DNA of 64,000 bases, taken from contig JAXLUK010000003.1 of assembly GCA_046329555.1 (NCBI GenBank), forward strand, positions 124,001 through 188,000, in the 5' to 3' direction. This document shows positions 1 to 8,485 of the stretch, piece by piece. Each line of letters starts with the position of its first letter. The first letter of the stretch is position 1. Origin of the DNA: UBA1941 sp046329555. GTDB lineage: Bacteria > Bacteroidota > Bacteroidia > Chitinophagales > LD1. The translations under genes and the position numbers were made by a program. Below the pieces are notes generated by a model. It saw only the letters and a list, made by a program, of their open reading frames with translations, had not been told where the DNA came from and searched no databases.

Positions 1-1428
1 ATGTTCAACAATTCTTCTGGTAAGCGACAGCCCTAATCCCCATCCCCTGCGCTTCGTAGAATAGCCAGGCTCAAAAATCGTTTTCCACCGGTTGCGGGGA
101 ATACCACAGCCGGTATCAGCAATATCCAGCCACACATCGCTGCCGGCTGCCACGGCTTTCACATGAATGGAACCAGTTCCCGCCATGGCATCCAAAGCAT
201 TCTTCAATAAATTTTCCAACACCCAATCAAACAACTGCCGGTTGATGTAAATGCTCAAATCGGGCTGATCTACCTCAAAAGAAAATTCGACAGCACTGGA
301 ACTGCGCTTCTGCATATAATCGATATTGCGCTGCAAAATGTCGCGAACCAGCTCGCCTTCCAGTTGAGGTACCGAGCCTATTTTTGAAAATCGGTCAGCT
401 ACTAATTCCAGACGACTAACATCGTGTTCCATTTCTTTCAGCGGTTCGTCATTGTCTTCAAACTTACCCGAATCGCGCAGGTAGTCAATCCAGGCGCCCA
501 GCGAAGATATGGGCGTGCCTAGCTGATGAGCCGTTTCTTTGGCCATTCCTACCCACACCATATTTTGTTCTGCCTTACGTGAATTACTAAAGGCGAGGTA
601 GGAGAATAGCAGGAACAACGCAAAAATACCCAGCTGAATGAATGGGAATATGCGCAGTTGTTTCAGGATGTGGCTGTCGTCGTAATAGATGAACTGCTTT
701 CCGCCTTCTCCCAAATCTACCACTATGGGTTCATGTCTGGCCGACATATCCGCAATGCGGGCCGAAACCCTTGCCGGTACTAGCATTTCAGCAGAATCAA
801 TATTCCCGAATGCCTTAACATGCTGCAAAGAATCGGTCATGATAACCGGAGCAGATGCCGTGTTCACTACTACTTCGTTGATGAAAGAAGAGATGATTTC
901 ATTTAAGGTTTTCTTTAATTCCGAAAACAAATTAGAATCGCGGTAATAGACGTAATTGCGTTTTCCCAGAATGTTAATGACGATAGGTGGATAGATGCGA
1001 AAGGAAGCCAACTCCGCCGCATCAATCGTTTTTGTTTCAGCAGATAGAAAATCGAAATTTCTATGGTCGATGATTTTACCGTTTTCATCTGTCCAAATCA
1101 CCGGAATTTCATTGTTGCCGGTTACAATATCAGTGAAGAAGGTCAGTTCTTCGTTATTGTCAACCGTTACCAGAAATGCGGTGCTGCGCGCCCATACATT
1201 CACTTTCTTGCGTTCATCTTCCTGCAAACGCGTAAACAGGTTATTGGTATAACGCACCAGTTGCGCCTTGCTGGAAATTGCTTCCGCCCACAATCTGGCT
1301 TTAAATTTTTCTTCCCTTGCAATTCTATTGCTGAGATAGTTGGTATAAACCAGCGTGAGCAAGCCTAAGGCTGTGGCGATGAGCAACAGTACCAATTTCA
1401 GATTCGACTTCTTGCTATAAATATCCAT
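1..1428 (-). CDS. Sensor histidine kinase (C-terminus cut by window edge)
   Basis: The frame is open from an ATG at 1428 to the left edge, giving at least 476 residues without a stop. Residues about 9-27 and 265-285 are hydrophobic and bracket an extracytoplasmic sensor region of about 230 residues. The H-box reads KETAHQLGTPISSL with His301 as the presumed phosphorylation site. The N-box is LLKNALDAM (Asn410), the G1 box DIADTGCGIP, and the G2 box GWGLGLSLTRRI lies close to the edge. This is therefore a classical HisKA/HATPase sensor kinase in the inner membrane. It starts 3 nt after the stop of the permease gene, so the two are almost certainly co-transcribed and translationally coupled. 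No response regulator is visible; it may lie beyond the left edge. The stimulus cannot be told from the sequence. Confidence 0.9.
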   Translation of the reverse strand, partial: MDIYSKKSNLKLVLLLIATALGLLTLVYTNYLSNRIAREEKFKARLWAEAISSKAQLVRYTNNLFTRLQEDERKKVNVWARSTAFLVTVDNNEELTFFTDIVTGNNEIPVIWTDENGKIIDHRNFDFLSAETKTIDAAELASFRIYPPIVINILGKRNYVYYRDSNLFSELKKTLNEIISSFINEVVVNTASAPVIMTDSLQHVKAFGNIDSAEMLVPARVSARIADMSARHEPIVVDLGEGGKQFIYYDDSHILKQLRIFPFIQLGIFALFLLFSYLAFSNSRKAEQNMVWVGMAKETAHQLGTPISSLGAWIDYLRDSGKFEDNDEPLKEMEHDVSRLELVADRFSKIGSVPQLEGELVRDILQRNIDYMQKRSSSAVEFSFEVDQPDLSIYINRQLFDWVLENLLKNALDAMAGTGSIHVKAVAAGSDVWLDIADTGCGIPRNRWKTIFEPGYSTKRRGWGLGLSLTRRIVEH

Positions 1429-1431
1429 AGC

Positions 1432-2703
1432 TTAACTTCGGATGGCATCAACCGGGTGCATCCTGGATGCAGTATAGGCAGGAATAAATCCGGCAATAAT
1501 TCCAATCAATACAGAAATGGTTACGCCCAGCATAACGTTTCCGGTAGAGAGATAGAAGACAAAGTCGGATTTGATAACCGTCTTAAACATGAAATTCCCC
1601 AAAGCCGTTAATCCGTAAACCAGCACCAGTCCTAATATTCCGCCCAGTACACAAAGCATGATGGCTTCCAGCAAAAATTCCAGCAGGATGTAAATTTGTT
1701 TGGCGCCCAGGGCCTTCTTAATACCAATGAGGTTGGTGCGCTCTTTTACCGAAACGAACATGATGTTTGCGATGCCGAATCCACCCACCAAAATAGAAAA
1801 CAAGCCAATCACCCAGCCGGCCAAACCAATCACATCAAATACAGGCGTGAGTCCGTCGGTAATCGTATTCATCTGATTCACGGCAAAATTATCTTCCTGC
1901 CGCGGTTGTAGCCTTCGAATTGCGCGCATGGCCCCAATGATTTCATACTTGAGCTCGAGGGCCGTTTTACCTTCACGCGGTTTGATAGCAATCATCGGGT
2001 CGCCGCCACCGCCCATATCGGTTTGAATGAAGGTACTTAAAACGGCATACGGTATAATAACCATATCGTCTAAGGTCCAGCCGATGATATTGTTTCCTTC
2101 CTTCTTCAAAACCCCAACTACTTTCAGTTTAACGCCATCTAAACGGATTTCCTGTCCGGCTATTGTGCTTCTTCCCGGGAATAGCGCTTCAGCAATATCG
2201 GCACCAATCACACAAACATAAGTTGGGTAATCGGCCTCTTCGGGCGTAAAGTAGCGCCCCTGGGTAAATTCCATTTCCTTGATGCGGTTGTATTCATAGG
2301 TTATGCCGGTGAGGGTAGGCTTTTCTACCACCTTATCATCTGCCTTGGCAATTTTCGCCCCGTTAAAACTCACCATGGCTGCCGCCTCGGCATCCGGCAC
2401 CCGCTCGCGCAGGTGATGCAGGTCGTCAGTGGTCACCTTCGGACGGTTAAAAAAACGCCACCAAGGGTAATCTTCGGTGAAGATGATCGGCCATTTCTGA
2501 ACGTATAAAACGTCGCCACCGAAGGTGTCGAAGCTGTCTTTAATGTTCTTTTCTAAAGAATAAACCGCTGTTCTAACGGTGATTACGCACAAAATACCGA
2601 TGGTGATGCCAGTGAGGGAGAGCACAGAGCGCAATTTCGAGGAACGCAATTCTTCAAACGAAAGCCGGAGCGCCTGCCCGAATATTTTGAACCAAATGGC
2701 CAC
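1432..2703 (-). CDS. MacB/FtsX-type ABC transporter permease
   Basis: The protein has 423 residues with the typical layout of a MacB-like permease. One transmembrane helix lies near residues 25-45, a periplasmic MacB_PCD-type domain occupies about 50-285, and three helices fall in the last 130 residues. The region around 'GGFGIANIMFVSVKERTN' is the conserved FtsX-family segment between helices. The C-terminal motif 'SRMHPVDAIRS' is also typical of the family. The ORF starts at GTG (2701-2703) with no good Shine-Dalgarno, so the start is probable rather than certain. No ATPase subunit is in the window. The gene directly precedes the histidine kinase (3-nt gap), which suggests a sensor/transporter unit. 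Such proteins work in export or mechanotransmission, and the substrate is unknown. Confidence 0.88.
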   Translation of the reverse strand: MAIWFKIFGQALRLSFEELRSSKLRSVLSLTGITIGILCVITVRTAVYSLEKNIKDSFDTFGGDVLYVQKWPIIFTEDYPWWRFFNRPKVTTDDLHHLRERVPDAEAAAMVSFNGAKIAKADDKVVEKPTLTGITYEYNRIKEMEFTQGRYFTPEEADYPTYVCVIGADIAEALFPGRSTIAGQEIRLDGVKLKVVGVLKKEGNNIIGWTLDDMVIIPYAVLSTFIQTDMGGGGDPMIAIKPREGKTALELKYEIIGAMRAIRRLQPRQEDNFAVNQMNTITDGLTPVFDVIGLAGWVIGLFSILVGGFGIANIMFVSVKERTNLIGIKKALGAKQIYILLEFLLEAIMLCVLGGILGLVLVYGLTALGNFMFKTVIKSDFVFYLSTGNVMLGVTISVLIGIIAGFIPAYTASRMHPVDAIRS

Positions 2704-2794
2704 GGGGCGAACGTAGGCAAAAAGGCTGATACTTCGCCGGCAACGGGGTAAAACGGCTTCTTAAATTTCTTTTTCTTTTTTTCTAAGAAAATTT

Positions 2795-2802
2795 TACTTT
2801 TG
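2795..2802 (+). promoter_or_regulatory. Probable -7 element of the rplL promoter
   Basis: TACTTTTG matches the Bacteroidetes primary-sigma -7 consensus TAnnTTTG exactly and lies about 70 nt upstream of rplL. It is preceded by a T-rich stretch; a clear -33 TTTG is not visible at the expected distance. Because the upstream gene is divergent, rplL must have a promoter in this gap. Confidence 0.6.
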
Positions 2803-2872
2803 CAGTCCGTTTTCCGAAAGGGCTTCCACAACGGATTAAATTTAATACAGTAAAAACTATAAACAAGTAACA

Positions 2873-3250
2873 ATGGCAGATTTGAAAAACCTTGCTGAAA
2901 CCCTCGTTAACCTGACCGTTAAGGACGTAAACGAGTTGGCGAACATTTTGAAAACTGAATACGGTATCGAACCAGCTGCTGCTGCGGTTGCCGTTGCTGC
3001 AGGTCCTGCTGCCGGTGGTGCTGCCGCTGCTGCAGAGAAAACTGAATTCGACGTAATCCTGAAGAGCGCTGGTGCTCAGAAGCTGAACGTGGTGAAAGTG
3101 GTGAAAGACCTGACTGGTCTGGGCTTGAAAGAAGCTAAAGATCTGGTAGACGGTGCACCAAAGCCAGTTAAAGAGAAAACTGACAAGGCTACTGCCGAAG
3201 ACCTGAAAAAGAAACTGGAAGAAGCAGGAGCAGAAGTTGAAGTTAAATAA
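2873..3250 (+). CDS. rplL: 50S ribosomal protein L7/L12
   Basis: The protein has 125 residues, the usual length for L7/L12. An N-terminal dimerisation helix (about 1-35) is followed by an Ala/Gly-rich hinge (about 36-55) and the C-terminal factor-binding domain containing 'VKDLTGLGLKEAKDLVDGAP'. It forms the ribosomal stalk and recruits translation GTPases. Normally rplJ (L10) lies immediately upstream, since L10 carries the L7/L12 dimers and translation is co-regulated. Here the upstream neighbour is a divergent permease gene, so rplL has been separated from rplJ and reads from its own promoter. rpoB follows 187 nt downstream on the same strand. Confidence 0.98.
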   Translation: MADLKNLAETLVNLTVKDVNELANILKTEYGIEPAAAAVAVAAGPAAGGAAAAAEKTEFDVILKSAGAQKLNVVKVVKDLTGLGLKEAKDLVDGAPKPVKEKTDKATAEDLKKKLEEAGAEVEVK

Positions 3251-3271
3251 TCAACGATTCAAAAGCTAAGT

Positions 3272-3341
3272 TTTAAGGCATGTTGGGCTAAAAAACCCGG
3301 CGTGCCTTAAACTATTTTTAAAGGTCACCGCTTTAAAAATA
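3272..3341 (+). promoter_or_regulatory. Tandem hairpins between rplL and rpoB (attenuator-like)
   Basis: Two adjacent inverted repeats occupy the gap. The first, 3272-3311, is a 16-bp stem with two G-U pairs around a short A-rich loop. The second, 3313-3341, is a perfect 11-bp stem (TATTTTTAAAG and its complement) with a 7-nt loop. Neither is followed by a clean T-tract, so full termination is doubtful. A partial terminator or RNA-processing site that sets the L7/L12 to RNA polymerase ratio is a known arrangement between rplL and rpoB in bacteria. That role here is inferred. Confidence 0.55.
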
Positions 3342-3437
3342 CGTTAAATGGAATGGCTTAGCCTAACGAAACCCGCACCAGACCTACATTCCAGCCAATT
3401 TGTGCGAACTTTGTACAACTTATAAATACACTTCTCC

Positions 3438-6400
3438 ATGGCGGAAAGCAAGCAACATCCAAAACGTCTGAGCTTCGGCAAAATTAATCTGGCCGATGAA
3501 TCCCCTGACCTTCTTGACATCCAGTTAGCCACCTTCAAAGAATTTTTACAATTGGAAACGACGGCTGAAAACCGTCCGAAAGAAGGCCTGTACCGGGTTT
3601 TCATGGAAAATTTCCCAATCAGCGATACCCGGAATATTTTCACCCTGGAGTTTATCGACTACTTCGTTGACCCGCCTCGTTATACCATCGACGAATGTAT
3701 CGAACGCGGTCTCACCTACTGTGTACCGCTGAAAGCAAAGCTTAAATTGTCGTGTAACGACCCGGAACATATTGACTTTAAGACTATTGTGCAGGATGTA
3801 TTCCTGGGCAATATCCCTTATATGACGCCGAAAGGCACCTTTATCATCAACGGCGCCGAACGCGTAGTGGTGAGCCAGTTGCACCGCAGCCCGGGGGTGT
3901 TCTTCGGTCAATCGTACCACCCGAACGGTACCAAAATCTACAGCGCCCGTGTGATTCCTTTCAAAGGCGCCTGGATGGAATTCGCTACCGATATCAATAA
4001 CGTGATGTACGCCTACATCGACCGGAAAAAGAAGTTCCCGGTTACCATGTTGCTGCGTGCCGTAGGTTACGATTCTGATAAAGACATCCTCCAATTATTT
4101 GAATTGGCTGATGAAGTAGCTTCTACCAAGAAAGAACTGCAAAAAGCCTTAGGCCGTAAACTGGCCGCCCGGGTACTGCGTACCTGGATGGAAGACTTCG
4201 TAGATGAAGATACCGGTGAAGTAGTATCTATTGAACGGAATGAAGTATTGCTGGAACGCGATACTACCATTACCGAAGATAACCTGGAACTGATCGTTTC
4301 CAGCGGTACCAAATCGGTTTTCGTTCATAAAGAAAAGCAAGACCAGGATTACTCCATCATCTTCAATACCCTCCAAAAAGATACTTCTAACTCTGAAGTA
4401 GAGGCCTTGAACCATATCTACAAGCAATTGCGCGGCAGCGAACCACCAGATGAAGAAACTGCCCGCGGTATTATCGAGAAGCTGTTCTTCTCTGATAAAC
4501 GCTATGATTTGGGTGAAGTAGGACGTTATAAAGTGAACAAAAAGTTAGGGTTAGACCCTAAGACTGATACCAAAGTTTTAACTAAGCAGGACATTATCCT
4601 GATTGTTAAATACCTGGTAGCTTTAAGTAACCAACGCGCCGAAATCGACGATATCGACCACCTGAGCAACCGCCGGGTTCGTACCGTTGGCGAGCAATTA
4701 TCAGCGCAGTTTGGCGTAGGTCTGGCCCGTATGGCCCGTACCATCCGCGAGCGGATGAACGTTCGCGATAATGAGGTATTCACTCCGGTTGACCTGATTA
4801 ACGCCCGCACGCTGTCGTCTGTAATTAACTCGTTCTTCGGAACGTCTCAATTGTCTCAATTCCTGGACCAAACCAACCCGCTGGCGGAAATCACCAACAA
4901 GCGCCGGGTATCGGCCTTAGGTCCGGGCGGTTTGAGCCGCGAACGCGCCGGCTTCGAGGTTCGTGACGTACACTATAGCCACTACGGCCGCCTGTGTACA
5001 ATCGAAACCCCGGAAGGTCCGAATATCGGTCTAATCTCGACCCTGTGCGTACACGCCCAGGTAAACGATATGGGCTTCATTGAAACCCCTTACCGCAAAG
5101 TAAAAGACGGTAAAGTAGATGTGAAAGGCCGCCCGGTATTCTTGTCGGCCGAGGAAGAAGACGAAGCCAAAATCGCTCAGGCTAAGGTAGAGCTGGATAC
5201 CAAAACCGGCAGCTTCCTCACCGATAAAATAAAAAGCCGCTTCCAGGGTGACTTCCCGATTTTAGAACCGGGAGATGTTAACTTCATGGACGTAGCACCG
5301 AACCAAATCGTGGGCGTTTCAGCCTCATTGATTCCGTTCCTGGAACACGATGACGCCAACCGCGCCTTGATGGGATCGAACATGCAACGTCAGGCTGTAC
5401 CATTGTTGCGCCCGCAAGCGCCCATCGTGGGTACCGGTCTGGAAGCCAAAGTAGCGCAGGATTCCCGCAATTTGATTAATGCCGCCGGTTCCGGTGTGGT
5501 AGAATATGTAGATGCTAACGAAATTCACGTTCGCTACGACCGTACCGAAGATCAGCGCCTGGTGAGCTTTAAGGATGATTTGGTAGTGTACAAACTGCAG
5601 AAATTCCTAAAAACCAACCAAAGCACCTGCATCAACCTGAAGCCGATTGTGAAGAAAGGCCAGAAGGTTACTAAAGGTCAGATTCTTTGCGAAGGATTCA
5701 GCACACAGGGTGGTGAACTGGCCCTGGGATCGAACCTGAAAGTGGCCTTCATGCCATGGAAGGGTTACAATTTCGAGGATGCCATTGTAATTAATGAGCG
5801 CATTGTTCGCGATGATGTGTTTACGTCTATCCAAATTGAAGAATTTGAACTGGAAGTGCGCGACACCAAGCTGGGCGAAGAAGAATTGACACAAGATATT
5901 CCGAACGTATCAGAAGAAGCTACTAAAGACCTGGACGAAAACGGTATCATCCGTTTAGGCGCCAAGGTAAAAGAAGGCGATATTCTGATTGGTAAGATTA
6001 CGCCAAAAGGCGAAACCGATCCTACGCCGGAAGAAAAACTGTTGCGCGCTATCTTCGGTGATAAAGCCGGTGATGTGAAAGATGCCTCTTTGAAAGTGCC
6101 ACCATCTATTGAAGGAACAGTGATTTCGAAGAAGTTGTTTGGTCGCGCCAAGAAAGACAAGACGTCTAAAGCAAAAGAAAAAGTGGCTTTAGAAAATCTG
6201 GATAAGGTTTTTGAAAAGAAACTGGCTGAAATCAAGGGCGTACTGATTGATAAGTTGATGACCGTTCTGGCTGGAAAAACTTCAGCAGGCGTATATTCTA
6301 TGTACAAGGAAGAATGGTTGGCCAAGGGTGCGAAATTCACGGCTAAAGCCATTCAGGATTTTGATTTCGCGAATGTTGACCCAAGCGGATGGACCAAGGA

Positions 6401-7250
6401 TGATGATGCGAACGAAACCATCAAAGCCATTCTGCACAACTACAACCTGCGTGTAAACGAAGAAACCGGAAAATACAAGCGCGAGAAGTTCAACATCAGC
6501 ATTGGTGATGAACTGCCAAGCGGCGTATTGAAACTGGCTAAGGTGTACATTGCCAAGAAGCGTAAGCTGAAAGTAGGTGATAAAATGGCCGGTCGCCACG
6601 GTAACAAAGGTATTGTAGCCAAGATTGTTCGCGCTGAAGATATGCCTTTCATGGAAGACGGCACTCCGGTAGATATCGTACTGAACCCACTGGGCGTACC
6701 TTCGCGTATGAACCTGGGTCAGATTTACGAAACCGTTCTGGGCTGGGCTGGTTTGAAGTTAGGTATGACTTTTGGCACGCCGATTTTCGACGGTGCTACG
6801 CTGGGTGAAATTTCTGAATGGGTAGAAAAAGCCGGCTTACCTGAGTTTGGTTCTACCTACCTGTACGATGGCGAAACCGGCGAGCGTTTCCACCAGAAGA
6901 CGACGGTGGGCGTGATTTACATGTTGAAGTTGAGCCACATGGTTGACGACAAGATGCACGCGCGCTCTATCGGGCCTTACTCGCTTATTACCCAGCAGCC
7001 GTTGGGTGGTAAGGCGCAGTTTGGTGGTCAGCGTTTTGGTGAAATGGAAGTTTGGGCGCTGGAAGCTTACGGCGCTTCGAACATCCTGCAAGAGCTGTTG
7101 ACCGTGAAATCAGATGATATTACCGGCCGCGCGAAGGCGTATGAAGCCATTGTGAAAGGCGATAATATTCCTGAGCCAGGCATTCCGGAATCGTTTAACG
7201 TGTTGATGCACGAATTGCGTGGATTGGCGTTAGATTTGAAGTTCGAGTAA
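3438..7250 (+). CDS. rpoB: DNA-directed RNA polymerase subunit beta
   Basis: The full-length beta subunit has 1270 residues, typical for Bacteroidota. Landmarks in order are 'SQLHRSPGVFF' in the N-terminal lobe, the rifampicin cluster from about residue 466 (FFGTSQLSQFLDQTNP, then RRVSALGPGG), 'IETPEGPNIGLI', 'GYNFEDAIVINERIV', 'MAGRHGNKGIVAKI' and the C-terminal clamp motif 'GGKAQFGGQRFGEMEVWAL'. The rifampicin-site residues match the sensitive consensus. rpoC is expected within about 100 nt downstream, but the gene is instead followed by a terminator and a repeat-rich region. rpoC lies about 37 kb away on the other strand. The subunit assembles with alpha, beta-prime and omega in the cytoplasm. 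Confidence 0.99.
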   Translation: MAESKQHPKRLSFGKINLADESPDLLDIQLATFKEFLQLETTAENRPKEGLYRVFMENFPISDTRNIFTLEFIDYFVDPPRYTIDECIERGLTYCVPLKAKLKLSCNDPEHIDFKTIVQDVFLGNIPYMTPKGTFIINGAERVVVSQLHRSPGVFFGQSYHPNGTKIYSARVIPFKGAWMEFATDINNVMYAYIDRKKKFPVTMLLRAVGYDSDKDILQLFELADEVASTKKELQKALGRKLAARVLRTWMEDFVDEDTGEVVSIERNEVLLERDTTITEDNLELIVSSGTKSVFVHKEKQDQDYSIIFNTLQKDTSNSEVEALNHIYKQLRGSEPPDEETARGIIEKLFFSDKRYDLGEVGRYKVNKKLGLDPKTDTKVLTKQDIILIVKYLVALSNQRAEIDDIDHLSNRRVRTVGEQLSAQFGVGLARMARTIRERMNVRDNEVFTPVDLINARTLSSVINSFFGTSQLSQFLDQTNPLAEITNKRRVSALGPGGLSRERAGFEVRDVHYSHYGRLCTIETPEGPNIGLISTLCVHAQVNDMGFIETPYRKVKDGKVDVKGRPVFLSAEEEDEAKIAQAKVELDTKTGSFLTDKIKSRFQGDFPILEPGDVNFMDVAPNQIVGVSASLIPFLEHDDANRALMGSNMQRQAVPLLRPQAPIVGTGLEAKVAQDSRNLINAAGSGVVEYVDANEIHVRYDRTEDQRLVSFKDDLVVYKLQKFLKTNQSTCINLKPIVKKGQKVTKGQILCEGFSTQGGELALGSNLKVAFMPWKGYNFEDAIVINERIVRDDVFTSIQIEEFELEVRDTKLGEEELTQDIPNVSEEATKDLDENGIIRLGAKVKEGDILIGKITPKGETDPTPEEKLLRAIFGDKAGDVKDASLKVPPSIEGTVISKKLFGRAKKDKTSKAKEKVALENLDKVFEKKLAEIKGVLIDKLMTVLAGKTSAGVYSMYKEEWLAKGAKFTAKAIQDFDFANVDPSGWTKDDDANETIKAILHNYNLRVNEETGKYKREKFNISIGDELPSGVLKLAKVYIAKKRKLKVGDKMAGRHGNKGIVAKIVRAEDMPFMEDGTPVDIVLNPLGVPSRMNLGQIYETVLGWAGLKLGMTFGTPIFDGATLGEISEWVEKAGLPEFGSTYLYDGETGERFHQKTTVGVIYMLKLSHMVDDKMHARSIGPYSLITQQPLGGKAQFGGQRFGEMEVWALEAYGASNILQELLTVKSDDITGRAKAYEAIVKGDNIPEPGIPESFNVLMHELRGLALDLKFE

Positions 7251-7274
7251 TTACGTTCCGTTAGGAAATAAAGC

Positions 7275-7305
7275 AAAGGCTTTCCGCAAGGGAAGCCTTT
7301 TTTTT
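7275..7305 (+). terminator. Rho-independent terminator of rplL-rpoB
   Basis: A GC-containing stem (AAGGCTTTCC paired with GGGAAGCCTT, one mismatch) with a short loop is followed by eight Ts. It lies 25 nt behind the rpoB stop and formally ends the transcript before any rpoC. Confidence 0.8.
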
Positions 7306-7320
7306 GGCCAGTGATTAGCG

Positions 7321-7500
7321 TTTTTGATCGCGGGGACTTTATGGACGATAGGGACTTATGGACGCTTGGGACGCGCTGAATAAATGCGGGATGGGAATCC
7401 AACCTGGCAAACCACCTATTTAACAGAATTCAATCTGGAAAAAAGTATTCTCAAACCATCGAACCATCGCATATCGAATAGTCGAATAGTCGAATCTCAG
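7321..7500. repeat. Composite intergenic repeat, copy 1 (nonamer array, spacer, TCGAATA array)
   Basis: Three blocks follow each other. Degenerate GGACGATTG/GGGACTTATG-like units lie at 7321-7372. A spacer at about 7393-7450 contains a GGAATCCAACC segment and a GTATTCTCAAACCATC segment. An array of TCGAATAG-like units lies at about 7450-7497. The same succession recurs at 14.34-14.51, 17.34-17.46 (spacer and second array only) and 21.50-21.77 kb. No plausible reading frame is present. Confidence 0.7.
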
Positions 7501-7612
7501 CTGATCGCTATGAAGTGATCCGACTTCAGATTTAATTTTTATTGGCGAGCCGCTCGCCCGCGCTTCAGGCCTCATTCCGAAGAAGGCTCGCGGCCGGGTG
7601 CTGCGCTTCAAT

Positions 7613-7716
7613 TTTTTTTGCAGCAGCAATTGACTTACGATGTTTCCAATACACTTTAGCCCACAACTCCTACCGTTCCAACATCGTAAGTCTTTACTGA
7701 TGCTGCTCCAAAAAAG
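7613..7716. repeat. Imperfect inverted repeat, MITE-like (about 100 bp)
   Basis: Left arm 7613-7645 (T-tract, GCAGCAGCA, then GACTTACGATGTT) is mirrored by right arm 7677-7716 (AACATCGTAAGTC, then TGCTGCTC and an A-tract). The arms enclose about 30 nt of unique sequence. It could be a small non-autonomous element or a large transcript hairpin; there is no ORF. The core ACTTACGA recurs in the palindromes near 24.85 kb. The rest of 7501-7780 is GC-rich intergenic sequence in which I see nothing else. Confidence 0.5.
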
Positions 7717-7780
7717 GATTTTCGCTCCGCCCCCTCTCGCTCGTGGCAAGTGCTGTAAGGTGCGCAGCAGGGATGATCGA

Positions 7781-7890
7781 GGGTTCGACTGTTCGATGTT
7801 CGAATGTTCGATATTTGACTGTTCGCTGTTCGATGTTCGACTGTTCGATGGTTAGGGACAGTTAGGACGATTGGGACGATTGGGACGAAC
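7781..7890. repeat. Adjacent TTCGATR array and nonamer array
   Basis: About nine units of TTCGATG/TTCGACT/TTCGAATG type lie at 7781-7850. They are followed by four units of GGACGATTG type at 7853-7890. The TTCGA units alternate so that the effective period is about 15 nt. A near-identical nonamer array plus 45-nt tail (GTCCCAAGCGGAAAATC and onward) recurs at 10.06-10.14 kb, again next to a RAYT remnant. Confidence 0.7.
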
Positions 7891-7935
7891 TATAGTCCCA
7901 AGCGGAAAATCAATTTGCTATTTGAAATTTCCCTT

Positions 7936-8433
7936 GCTGGGCGTAGCGTTTAGACTCATTTCCAAACTTACCTGAATTTTGCTTTCGCTACGACCAACGG
8001 ATATAAGCGATTAAGAGATTAGCGTAACGATGCGCCGCGTCTCGCGGCCAGGGCTCGACAACTTCATAGCAGAACCGCCATGTTCAATTCTGGCAACAGG
8101 ATAATCATCCTGTAGAACTAACCACCCATGAAATGATTGAGCAGCGTCTGAACTACATTCATAACAATTCGGTATGAGCGTAAATGGTAGCGAATGCTGA
8201 AGATACTATCTACAGCAGCGCCAGAGACTATTGCGGTGAAAAAGGATTGGTGAAGCTTTGCACGATGGATTGATCAGCCTGGCCGCGAGACGCGGCGCTT
8301 CCAAGCGCCAATCCCTTTCGCAACAAATTCTTTGGCCGTAGCGAAAGGAAAATGGAGTAAATTTGGAAAGGAGTCTAAACGCTACGCCCAGCATACCGTT
8401 TGCGCGCAGCAAAATACGCTAAGGCGAGAGGGG
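7936..8433 (+). mobile_element. RAYT element copy A (internally deleted)
   Basis: The left end starts GCTGGGCGTAGCGTTTAGAC at 7936. The mirrored right end closes at 8392 (perfect 22-bp inverted repeat), and the sequence shared with other copies continues to about 8433. A second inverted pair around GCGCCGCGTCTCGCGGCCAG lies inside. Compared with copy D (16.4-17.3 kb), about the first 60% of the transposase gene is missing. It is therefore a non-autonomous remnant that keeps both ends. Confidence 0.8.
8072..8273 (+). pseudogene. Remnant of RAYT transposase (3' third)
   Basis: The sequence from about 8072 to the TGA at 8271-8273 is nearly identical to the last third of the intact transposase at 16630-17178, beginning at the segment that encodes NRHVQFWQQDNHP. 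An in-frame stop also appears where the intact copy encodes NPVRA (GTATGAGCG instead of GTACGGGCG). The start, the HUH motif and the middle are absent. Confidence 0.8.
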
Positions 8434-8485
8434 GTCACCTCATCCATCAAGAACAATAAAAAGCCTATCTTTCAATCTAAGTTGT

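Noticed and set aside
2583..2873. 96-codon minus-strand ORF upstream of the permease
   Set aside because: It overlaps the permease start and covers the rplL promoter; composition is not coding-like.
7321..7500. CRISPR array
   Set aside because: Units are 7-9 nt, degenerate and directly abutting. There are no 25-40 nt repeats with unique spacers and no cas genes in the window.
8206..8412. Minus-strand ORF shared by RAYT copies (also 15030-15434)
   Set aside because: Antisense of the transposase end and the inverted terminal sequence. It recurs only because the element recurs.
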